A stretch of DNA of 64,000 nucleotides, taken from positions 178,615,330-178,679,329 of the forward strand of contig NC_066581.1 in NCBI RefSeq assembly GCF_024323335.1. Direction: 5' to 3'. Shown here in pieces: positions 21,424 to 30,384 of the stretch. The stretch comes from Lathyrus oleraceus. Lineage: Eukaryota; Streptophyta; Magnoliopsida; Fabales; Fabaceae. Each line of letters begins with the position of its first letter. The stretch's first letter is position 1. Both the position numbers and the translations under genes were made by a program. The notes beneath the pieces were generated by a model that ran no database searches, had not been told where the DNA came from, and worked only from the letters and a program-made list of their open reading frames with translations.

Positions 21424-24400
21424 ATGGAGCAGTTGGAACAAGAGAACCAGAGTCTGAGGGAAGAGGTCGCCAGACTTGGCGCATTGATGGAGCAACTCCT
21501 TGCTGCTCAGAATCAGCCTGCTCCGTCGCAGCCAGCAACTCCGGTTCAGCGGACGGTCATATCAGAGATAGCTACATCAACGGTGCCTGTCAGTGCCCAG
21601 CAGCCAAATGCCATGCCTCCCGGTTTTCCTTGGGGGATGCCTCCAGGCTTCATGCCCGATCTGCCAGCTCCTACCTTTGCTCAAATGCCGGCATCTAGCC
21701 CGGTCCCTATTCCCGTTCCTCCTGTCGTGCATACCATGCCTAGGGTAGACGACACTATTTATCACTCTGAAGCGTCTGAAGGCTCAGATGTTCACGAGAA
21801 GATGGATGCAATGAACGATCAATTCCTTGAGCTGAGAAAGGAATTGAGGACTCTTAGAGGCAAAGATCTCTTCGGCAAGTCGGCAGCCGAACTTTGCTTG
21901 GTTCCCGGTGTGAAGATCCCTGTTAAGTTCAAGGTCCCAGACTTTGAAAAATATAAAGGGAACACTTGTCCTTTGGCACACTTGGTCATGTATGCCAGAA
22001 AGATGTCCACGCAGACCGACAACGATCAACTCTTGATCCACTACTTCCAAGACAGTTTGTCTGGTGCTGCTCTCCGTTGGTACATGAGCCTGGACAGTAT
22101 CAACATCCGGTCTTTCAACGACCTTGGCGAAGCTTTCGTCAAGCAATACAAATACAACGTTGACATGGCGCCTGACAGAGATCAACTCAGGTCTATGTCA
22201 CAAAAGGACAAAGAATCGTTCAAGGAGTACGCCCAGAGATGGCGTGAGCTGGCAGCTCAAATCACTCCACCATTAGAAGAGAAAGAGATGACCAAGATCT
22301 TTCTGAAGACTCTTGGGTCATTTTACTATGAGAGAATGGTGGCAAGCGCTCCCTCTGATTTCACCGAGATGGTGAACATGGGGATGCGTCTTGAAGAAGG
22401 CGTCCGCGAAGGACGGTTGGCAAAAGATGATGGTTCTTCCTCTAAGAGATATGGAGCGTTTAAGAGGAAAGAAGGTGAAGCGCATGCCGTGCAATCTCAG
22501 CCGAAACATAGAAGACCCTCTGTTCAGAGGAAGCCTGCACGACATTCCGGTCATCAGCACCAGGTGGCTCACGTAGCACCTGTTTTCAAGGACAATGCTC
22601 CTCAACGTCAGCAATATCAACCTCAACAGTATCAGCATCAGCAACAATATCAGCAACCACAGTATCAACAACAATCTCGTCCACAGCAACAGGCCTACCA
22701 ACCTCGTGGGAGTACGAGTAATCAAGCGAACATGGGCTATGAAAGGAAGAAGATCAGTTTCGATCCAATTCCGATGTCGTACGCAGAGTTGTATCCCTCT
22801 TTAATAGAGCGGAAGTTGGTTTCTCCGAGAGATCCTCCGGCCATTCCGATCAACCCTCAGTGGTGGTACAAGCCTGACCAGCATTGTGTCTATCATTCTG
22901 GCGCTCCGGGCCATGATATTGAAAATTGTTTCCAGCTGAAGACTAAGGTTCAAGACCTTATGAGAAGCGGAATTCTGAGTTTCGAGGACTCCAACCCGAA
23001 TGTCACCAGGAACCCATTGCCTTCGCATGGGAAGTCTGTGAACATGATTCAGGAAGACCTTGGGAAATACAAGGTTAAGTACATCAGTCATATTCGGCAA
23101 TCATTGGTTGGATTACATAAGATGCTGTGTCAGCACAGCTATTTGAAGCATAACCATGACCAGTGCCGCGTTTGCTCGGTCAATCGTTTGGGTTGTGACC
23201 AAGTACGCTGTGAACTTCAGATGCTGTTGAATGAGGGTACCATTGAGATTCTCCAGAATCGCAATGTTGATGTTGTTGAGCCCGAAGTGAGTGTCATCTC
23301 CCCGGTGTTCAAATTGCCTGAGCCTGTTGTTATTCGCTACAATAGCAACAAGTCGAAGGCTTCACCTTCTTTGATTATCAAACCAGCAGGCCCTGTGCCT
23401 TATACATCTGATCGAGCTGTGCCATTCCGGTACAATCCTGTTGCTGTCCAGGATGGAGTCGAAGTGCCTTTACCTTCAACTTCTGTGACCACTATTGCTG
23501 ATGTCAGTGGGTTGACCCGCAGTGGTCGTGTCTTTTCTGCACCGGCAAAGGCTACCGCTTCTGACACTGTTGTGCATCCTGTAGGGAATGCTGTGAATGT
23601 TCAGAACCCGGCACTTGATGTTGCCAAACCCTCCTCATCTGTACAAAAGACTCCCATTTCTTCAGTTGTCGGCCCTAGTGGCATTGTTGATGAAGAATCT
23701 GATGAGATGCTGAGGCTCATCAGAAAGAGCGAGTACAATATTGTAGACCAGCTTCTACACACGCCCTCCAAGATCTTTATTCTTTCTCTATTGTTGAATT
23801 CAGAGCCTCATAGGGAGTCTCTGCAGAGAGTCTTGGATCTGGCATACGTTGATCATGACGTCACCCTGGAACAATTTGATAGCATTGTTGCAAACATCAC
23901 CGCTTGCAACACTTTGAGCTTTTGTGACGCTGATCTCCCTGAGGAGGGAAGAGACCACAACATGGCCTTACATATCTCTATGAATTGCAAATCTGATGCA
24001 ATGTCCAATGTGTTGGTGGACACTGGATCTTCTCTTAATGTATTGCCAAAATCCACACTCTCTCGTCTGTCATATCAAGGTCCTCCTATGAGGCAGAGTG
24101 GGGTTGTTGTGAAAGCTTTTGATGGGTCGCGTAAGACCGTGATTGGGGAAGTCGATCTCCCAATCAAGATAGGACCAAGTGATTTCCAAGTTACTTTTCA
24201 AGTAATGGATATCCACCCATCATACAGCTGTCTCTTAGGCAGACCATGGATTCACGAGGCTGGCGCCGTGACATCCACCCTACACCAAAAGATGAAGTTC
24301 GTCAAAAACAAGAAACTGGTTGTAGTAGGGGGAGAAAAGGCTCTCCTGGTCAGTCATCTGTCTTCTTTCTCGTACATTGATGCTGAGGATGAAGTTGGGA

Positions 24401-24777
24401 CTCAGTTCCAAGCTTTATCTATTGATAAACCAATCGAGAAGAAGTCTCCTTCATTCACTTCCTACCGTGATGCTAAGCTGGCCATTGAATGTGGTGCAGT
24501 TGCTGGTTTAGGGAAAGTGCTTGAACTTGAAGATAATCGATCCCGGGCTGGCATTGGCTATGGTTCTGGGGCATGCAATGAGCAAGGTCTGTTCACAAGT
24601 GGAGGATTCATCCATGCTGATCAACCTGCAGAAGAGGAAGCTGCCGCTATCATTGAAGAAGAAGATGCAGAAGGTCCGAACAATTTCATCATACCTGGTG
24701 GTGTCTGCCACTGTTGGGTCGCTGTGGATGTTCCTACGGTCATTCATAAGTCAGCGCGATTTGTTCATTTTGTTTAA
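21424..24777 (+). CDS. gag-pro: Ogre Gag-protease polyprotein, 1117 aa
   Basis: An N-terminal coiled coil (residues 1-30) is followed by a Pro-rich stretch and the Gag core (about 160-340, with FEKYKG, DSLSGAALRWY and FVKQYKYN). A basic, then Gln/Tyr-rich linker (about 390-435) comes next. A zinc-knuckle variant C-x2-H-x5-H-x4-C starts at C488 (CVYHSGAPGHDIENC). The aspartic protease has DTGSS at 866-870 and LLGRPW near 936-941. The frame is uninterrupted. In intact Ogre elements an intron follows the protease and splicing joins it to RT; the 3' end of this frame probably runs into that intron. The protein could still form particles and process Gag, but no RT or integrase is linked to it here. 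Confidence 0.92.
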   Translation: MEQLEQENQSLREEVARLGALMEQLLAAQNQPAPSQPATPVQRTVISEIATSTVPVSAQQPNAMPPGFPWGMPPGFMPDLPAPTFAQMPASSPVPIPVPPVVHTMPRVDDTIYHSEASEGSDVHEKMDAMNDQFLELRKELRTLRGKDLFGKSAAELCLVPGVKIPVKFKVPDFEKYKGNTCPLAHLVMYARKMSTQTDNDQLLIHYFQDSLSGAALRWYMSLDSINIRSFNDLGEAFVKQYKYNVDMAPDRDQLRSMSQKDKESFKEYAQRWRELAAQITPPLEEKEMTKIFLKTLGSFYYERMVASAPSDFTEMVNMGMRLEEGVREGRLAKDDGSSSKRYGAFKRKEGEAHAVQSQPKHRRPSVQRKPARHSGHQHQVAHVAPVFKDNAPQRQQYQPQQYQHQQQYQQPQYQQQSRPQQQAYQPRGSTSNQANMGYERKKISFDPIPMSYAELYPSLIERKLVSPRDPPAIPINPQWWYKPDQHCVYHSGAPGHDIENCFQLKTKVQDLMRSGILSFEDSNPNVTRNPLPSHGKSVNMIQEDLGKYKVKYISHIRQSLVGLHKMLCQHSYLKHNHDQCRVCSVNRLGCDQVRCELQMLLNEGTIEILQNRNVDVVEPEVSVISPVFKLPEPVVIRYNSNKSKASPSLIIKPAGPVPYTSDRAVPFRYNPVAVQDGVEVPLPSTSVTTIADVSGLTRSGRVFSAPAKATASDTVVHPVGNAVNVQNPALDVAKPSSSVQKTPISSVVGPSGIVDEESDEMLRLIRKSEYNIVDQLLHTPSKIFILSLLLNSEPHRESLQRVLDLAYVDHDVTLEQFDSIVANITACNTLSFCDADLPEEGRDHNMALHISMNCKSDAMSNVLVDTGSSLNVLPKSTLSRLSYQGPPMRQSGVVVKAFDGSRKTVIGEVDLPIKIGPSDFQVTFQVMDIHPSYSCLLGRPWIHEAGAVTSTLHQKMKFVKNKKLVVVGGEKALLVSHLSSFSYIDAEDEVGTQFQALSIDKPIEKKSPSFTSYRDAKLAIECGAVAGLGKVLELEDNRSRAGIGYGSGACNEQGLFTSGGFIHADQPAEEEAAAIIEEEDAEGPNNFIIPGGVCHCWVAVDVPTVIHKSARFVHFV

Positions 24778-25180
24778 AACCCTTCTCCCATGCCAAAAGG
24801 AGAAGTGATGACATTGTTGGCAAAGCATTTAATACAATGATGTTTTCATCCAATTAATGCATTGTTAAACATTTGTTTTTCCATTTGTTTTCACTTTTTG
24901 CTTTTTGCATGAGATCAGTGATCACAAAAAACCATGAAAAACAAACACAACATTTTTTCATCTGCATAAATGATTTGCTTGTTTAAATTCAAAAGCTTTT
25001 CATTATCCAGAATCATTATGCAGGGATTTCTAAACCCATTGAACATAATGATCCAACGCCATCTCCCAATCTTGAAGTCCTTGTATCTGAGGCAGAGGAG
25101 GATGATGTTGAAGGGGATTCCTGACGAGATTACCCGCCTTCTTGAGCACAAAGAAGCTCATTCAGCTATATCATGAGAAT
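24778..25180 (+). pseudogene. Probable pol intron and broken start of the RT-side exon
   Basis: After the gag-pro stop there is AT-rich sequence, then an acceptor-like ATTATGCAG ending near 25022. A short acidic coding stretch (PTPSPNLEVLVSEAEEDD) is visible from about 25050. It resembles the linker before RT in Ogre elements. It shifts frame within about 30 codons and then stops. RT sequence never appears. Confidence 0.5.
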
Positions 25181-25203
25181 CAGCAAAACAGTTAAACTGG
25201 GGC

Positions 25204-25206
<3 letters not shown>

Positions 25207-25258
<52 letters not shown>

Positions 25259-25345
25259 AAGAGGGTGAAAAAGAAGAAAAAAAAAAAAATCAGAAAAAAA
25301 TTTTTTCAAAATTTTTCCAAAGAAAAAAGAAAAATTATACCCTCA
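25207..25345 (+). repeat. Homopolymer A50 and A-rich tract at the pol deletion
   Basis: Fifty consecutive A residues (25207-25256) are followed by about 90 bp of A/G-rich and then A/T-rich sequence. The tract sits where RT, RNase H and most of integrase are missing. The run length may be imprecise because of sequencing or assembly slippage. Confidence 0.9.
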
Positions 25346-25354
25346 AGTCCCTAG

Positions 25355-25693
25355 TTAACTGATGCTGAATGGATTCAGAGTCGTTATGACCAGTTGAACT
25401 TAATCGAAGAGAAGCGATTAACTGCCATGTGTCATGGTCAGTTATATCAGCAAAGAATGAAGAAAGCATTCGACAAGAAGGTCAAGCCTCGTGTGTTCCG
25501 AGAAGGTGACCTTGTGCTCAAGAAAGTTTTGTCTTTCGCGCCCGATTCCAGGGGCAAGTGGACTCCGAACTACGAGGGTCCATATGTTGTTAAGAGAGCC
25601 TTTTCAGGCGGAGCTTTGATGCTTACAACAATGGATGGGGAGGATTTCACTCGTCCTGTGAATTCAGATGCAGTTAAGAGATACTTTGCCTAA
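25355..25693 (+). pseudogene. Ogre integrase C-terminal remnant
   Basis: The open frame after a TAG at 25352 runs to the TAA at 25694. It encodes the end of a Ty3/gypsy integrase: LIEEKRLTAMCHGQLYQ, FREGDLVLKK and GKWTPNYEGPYVVK (the GPY module), ending in the VKRYFA tail usual for Tat-lineage Pol. It has no catalytic residues. The first ATG (25394) is internal, not a real start. Confidence 0.88.
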
Positions 25694-26290
25694 AAAAAAA
25701 AAGTACATGCAAATGAAAAGAATGAAAAAACAGAATAGCTCGCTAAGCTGAAAACCCGAAAGGGCGGCTTAGGCAAAAATGAGCGTCTCGGTGGAGAACC
25801 CGCAAGGGTAATCCAGGCAAAATTAGAGACTTGAAAAAAAGAATATTTGCATCCCGCTAGATTGAGTACCTCACCCTGGGGCAATCTAGGCAAAGATTAG
25901 GGATTTGGCAAGTAACTGCATCCTGACAAGACTTTCTGTTTCACAGTCGTCATTTCGTCAGAAGATTCTCGATTCGTCGTCAACCGAAGCTTCGGATACA
26001 TCGAGATTCAAATTGGTAGAGAAAGGATCATTATGTTCAATGTAGCCCTCTTCCAATATATATCACTGATTTCAAATTTGTACAGATCTATGGAGTCTTG
26101 CCATTTGCAGACTACCATTCTATCAAATCAATTTGAGCTTTTTATCCATTTATTTGCACTCTTATTTGTTTCAATTCAACAAATGTTTTGCATGTTTTAA
26201 ATTGATAAAATGTCATTGTTTTAAACAAATCAATTTTTTTCAAAATTTTTGTTTTAAACAAAGTGAACATTCACAAGATTGAAAAGATAC
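25694..26290 (+). other. Ogre 3' untranslated region, proximal part
   Basis: Directly after the pol stop three related short motifs occur at about 25752-25777, 25796-25820 and 25861-25895. They have the form ACCCG-AAA-GGGN then CTAGGCAAA or CCAGGCAAA; each can form a small CCC/GGG stem. The rest is AT-rich with no gene. Confidence 0.55.
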
Positions 26291-28570
26291 TCAAGAATAT
26301 CTCAGTGCTCTCCCGAGGGTGGCATGATTCCCAACAGGTAAGATATTTGTTCATATTTCCTGGTTTGGTGGTATCTTCTTTCTTCAGATCTTTGTTGAGG
26401 CTGTTCCTCAAACAAAGTTGTTGTTGGGGTTGTTCCCCAGTACAATCGCAAGTAATGTGTTGTTGAAGACTTCGTTTTTCTCCAGCAGCAGTTTTCCCCT
26501 AGCATGGGTGTTTTATTGTGAAGTTTCCGCGGTTGATGGTTTGTCATCTTGGCGCCCCGTCACTTTCTCCAGTGGGTCGACATACCCCAGACTTTATTTT
26601 GTCTCCTCAGCGCAGTCATGAGTGTAGCTGATTGATTGATACTCCCCTCGGAGTCGTGAGTAGAGCTGTTATTAACATCCCCACCAGGGTCGCAGAAGAG
26701 ATGTTTGTGGAGATTCCCTATCAGAGTTGCAAGTGGAGTTGTTACCTCTTTTCCCCATGCAGTGTGCCAGCAGGAGTTGCCTGTTTCCTCAGCACGATCG
26801 CTTTCTCTTTGAAGACCCGGTAAGTCAGTGGTTTGATACCCGGTACTTTACCTTTTCCCCGGCGAAGTCGTCTGCGGAATTGTTGCTATCTCTCCATCAG
26901 AGTTTTTCTCTTCAGCCGAGTAGGATTTATTTTCCTACTCCTTGGTTGATTGGGTTGGTATCCCGGTATTGCAACCATTTTTTCCTCAGCTTAGTCTGCA
27001 GGATGTTTGTTGTGGCAGTTTCGCCCGTTGAATACTCCTTCAATCTCCAGTATGGTCGGATGATGGCTCTAGCCTCCAGTGAACGGATTGATTTCCTGAC
27101 TGTTTGTGATCCCCAGTAGAGTGGCTTATATTGCAGAATCTACTTGTTGCGATCAGTTTGCTATGTATATTCTCCCCAAGTGGAGTGGTTCGTTCCAGAA
27201 TCTACTTGTTTGATCTGTCCTCCCTCAGTGGTTGTTCCCAAGAGAGTAGCCGACAGTTTTCTCCAGTAGAGTTGCTTATGCAGTTAGATTCTATTTGGAT
27301 GATATCATTCTCCCTCAGTGGATTGTTTCCCAGTGGAGTTGTGTGGAGTTGCTTCTACAGCAGTTCGTGCCTGTGCAACGCACCTTTTGTTTCTCAGTTG
27401 ACACTGGGATCCCCTGCAGATATCTTGGACTTCTCTTGTTCCCCTACAGATTTGTCTTGGTGGTTGTTTTGCCCGTTGTGACTTTCTGTACCCTGATTGG
27501 GTTGTTTCCTGATATCTCTGATTCTCTGCTTCTTCAGCAGTACTTGCAGATCTTTGCTTTACAGCATATAGATCTCCGCAGATTGGCTCTCCAGCTGGTT
27601 TTTCCCCTGGAAGTATAATACCGGACGTTTTGGTTCCTGAACCTGTTTGTGTTAGAATTGTCTGTTTTGTCAGCATTCATCAAACATAAATCACGCATAT
27701 TCATGCATACTCATAAACATTCAGATATTCATGTTGCATTTCTTGCCATATATCTTTTGTTTGTTGTGTCTCCTGCTATGGTGATATAGATCTCTTTACA
27801 GATCTCCCCAAGCAGATGTCGGGTGTTATAAAATCTCTCCATATAGAGTCAACCCCATAAGCAGAAAATGTTTGTCTTTCCTTCTGCAGTTCCCCACTGA
27901 GATATATCCTCGTGGATGACGGTTTCTTCCGTTTCCTCCCAACATATATATTGGGATGGATTTTCCTATTTGAGTTATATCCTCATTAGGACGTGTCTTG
28001 TTTCAGTCCGTCTTTTCGGATCATTCCCGAATCGGCTATTTGTCAGATGTCTTGTGCTTCCCAGTGGATTGTTCCCCAGCGGAATGTTTTTTGGGCCTCT
28101 ACCCTCATAACCGGTAGTTGTAAGTCCTATCTTTCCTGGCTTTCTTGACAGAATTTGTGGTTATACACCTTTTATTCTCCAGCCAGAGTTTTGGTTTTCT
28201 ACCTCATACTCGGTAGATGTAAACCCTAATTTTTGTGGTTATCTTCATCTAGTTCTTGATGATGATTTTCCTTTGCTTGTATAAGTTGCTCAGATCAGCA
28301 CTTATATCCCTAGCAAGTCTTTTGTGGATAATTGCCGTATGCTAGCAATTTTATCCCCAGTTGGGTCTTTTCACCGTATGCTAGTGATTTGTTCCCCGGA
28401 TCATTGGTTGTACCAGTGCATCCCCAGCTAGTCTTCTTTGGATAATTGCCGGTTGCTTGCAATTTATCCTCAGCAGCTCGCCTTTCATTTACCCTTTTGT
28501 CGGTAATGTCTGTTGCTCCTTTTGATTGGTCATCATTATATACCTTTTCTGGTATCCCGATGCCTTTCTT
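26290..28570 (+). repeat. Ogre 3' region with degenerate CCCCAG-GAGT repeats
   Basis: A long non-coding stretch is filled with diverged copies of a motif near TCCCCAGYRGAGTYG, spaced some 25-60 bp. Examples lie near 26640-26760, 27230-27360 and 28060-28090, and more weakly at 29930-30160. Open frames here are short and change frame between copies, so I do not call genes. Variable repeat-rich 3' regions are known for Ogre and related elements. Confidence 0.6.
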
Positions 28571-28573
28571 TTC

Positions 28574-29760
28574 GGATTTTTATCCTTAAACAACCCAGTA
28601 ACCGGTTCAGGATAATCTTCCATGCGAGTATATTATTCACGGTCTGCCGGTAATGAATAATATGTCTCATGCGCTCTTTGGTTGGAATCCTTTGTTGATT
28701 TTCCCCAGCTGAGCAAGATTCGTATTCTTTGTAGAATCGAATAGCCATCCTTTAAACAAGTCTGCTGTTCTAGCTTTCTTTCGGATGATGAGTGTCTTGG
28801 AACACACACCAATTCACGCTTTTATGTCCATCCTTTAAACAAGTCTGCTGTTCTAGCTTTCTTTCGGATGATGAGTGTCTTGGAACACACACCAATTCAC
28901 GTTTCTTGTCCATCCTTTAAACAAGTCTGCTGTTCTAGCTTTCTTTCGGATGATGAGTGTCTTGGAACACACACCAATTCACGCTTTTTTTTTGCCCATC
29001 CTTCAACCAGTTTGCGTTTTGGATGATGAGTGTTTTGGAACACACACCAATTCACGTTTTTTTGCCCATCCTTTAACCAGTTTGCGTTTTGGATGATGAG
29101 TGTTTTGGAACACACACCAATTCACGTTTTTGTCCATCCTTTAAACAAGTCTGCTGTTCTAGCTTTCTTTCGGATGATGAGTGTCTTGGAACACAAACCA
29201 ATTCACGTCTTCGGATTTTATCCTTAAACAACCCAGTAACCGGTTCAGGATAATCTTCCATGCGAGTATATTATTCACGGTCTGCCGGTAATGAATAATA
29301 TGTCTCATGCGCTCTTTGGTTGGAGTCCTTTGTTGATCTTCCCTAGTCGAGTAAGATTCGTATTCCTTGTGGAATCGAATGTCCGTCCTTTTAACAAGTC
29401 TGCTGTTCTAGCTTTCTTCAGGATGATGAGTGTCTTGGAACACAAACCAATTCACGATTTCGGATCTTTATCCTTAAACAACCCAGTAACCGGTTCAGGA
29501 TATTTTTCCTTTCGAGTATATTATTCACGGTCTGCCGGTAATGAATAATATGTCTCATCTGAGTATTCTATCCACGTTCTGACGGTAATGGATATTATAT
29601 CTCGAACGCTCTTGAGTCAATCTTTTGATTGTTTTCCCCTCAGAGTAAGATTCATTTTCCTTGTGGAATTGAATATCCATCCTATAAACAAGTTTGCTTT
29701 TCTGGCTTTCTTTCGGATGATGAGTGTTTTGGAACACACACCAATTCACGTCTTTGGTCG
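28574..29760 (+). repeat. Compound tandem repeats in Ogre 3' region
   Basis: Two repeats are interleaved. A roughly 170-bp unit (ACAACCCAGTAACCGGTTCA...) occurs at 28574-28743 and 29212-29380 and in diverged form from 29460. A 68-86-bp unit (CCATCCTTTAAACAAG...CACCAATTCACG) starts at 28746, 28828, 28910, 28996, 29066 and 29134, with stray copies at about 29382-29455 and 29675-29753. The longer unit holds a hairpin with 10-bp perfect arms, ATATTATTCA (28630-28639) and TGAATAATAT (28654-28663). Such 3' repeats are known seeds of satellite DNA in legumes. Confidence 0.88.
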
Positions 29761-30370
29761 GTCACCTGTTATATACCCAGTAACCGGTATCCTTGGTGTT
29801 CCCTCCTTTCTGCTCCCTATTATGACCTCGGTCCCCCTGTGGAGTCAGATTTTCCTGTGTTGTTACCCTTATGCCTGGTAACATCTCATTTTCCTTGTTG
29901 CTTTCCCTCAGTGGAACTTTTTGTTGCTTCTCCCCGGGAGTCAGCTTGTGTCTCTCCAATGGATTTATTTTCCATTTGGAATTCTTTTCCCCAGTTTGAG
30001 TCCTTCACTCCCCAGTGAGTTCTCCAGTCTGTTTTCTGTTTTCCCCTAATCAGAGTCGTGTCTTGTTCACGCTGTGTCAGTTTTATCTTCCCCAGTTTGG
30101 AGTCGTGTATTGTTCACACATTTCTTTTTCTTTTATTATCCCCATAGAGTCTTGTTAGAGTCTCTGTTCCTGGTGAGTGTATTACTCCGATGGATCGTCT
30201 TTTCTTCTGTGTGAATCATATTCCCCACAGAATTTGTGTCTTTTGCATGCATACATTTGCATCATGAGGTCTCTTAGGGACCAAAATTTGTCTCATTACT
30301 GTTATTTAAGCCCATTCTACCGCGTCGAGATGAAGATTTCTAAACTTCACTTCTCCGGCTAGAATGACCT

Positions 30371-30384
30371 TAAATAGGGGCATC
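30371..30384 (+). other. Candidate polypurine tract of Ogre element
   Basis: TAAATAGGGGCATC lies directly before the 3' LTR start TGTAGG. The position is right for the plus-strand primer; the purine run is short (AGGGG), so the exact primer is uncertain. Confidence 0.65.

Noticed and set aside
21784..22185. Antisense ORFs inside Ogre gag-pro, ORF1 and Athila pol
   Set aside because: They are shadows of the real coding frames, without recognisable domains or promoters.
25207..25345. Poly(A) tail of a processed pseudogene or LINE/SINE
   Set aside because: No gene-derived or LINE/SINE body precedes the A run and no target duplication flanks it. The text on both sides is Ogre sequence.
26302..27676. 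Several 60-130-aa ORFs on both strands in the Ogre 3' region
   Set aside because: They follow degenerate DNA repeats, overlap on opposite strands, change frame between repeat copies, and match no known domain.
28746..29208. CRISPR-like array in the 68-86-bp repeats
   Set aside because: The repeats are contiguous without unique spacers, unit length varies, and the context is the 3' region of a plant retrotransposon.
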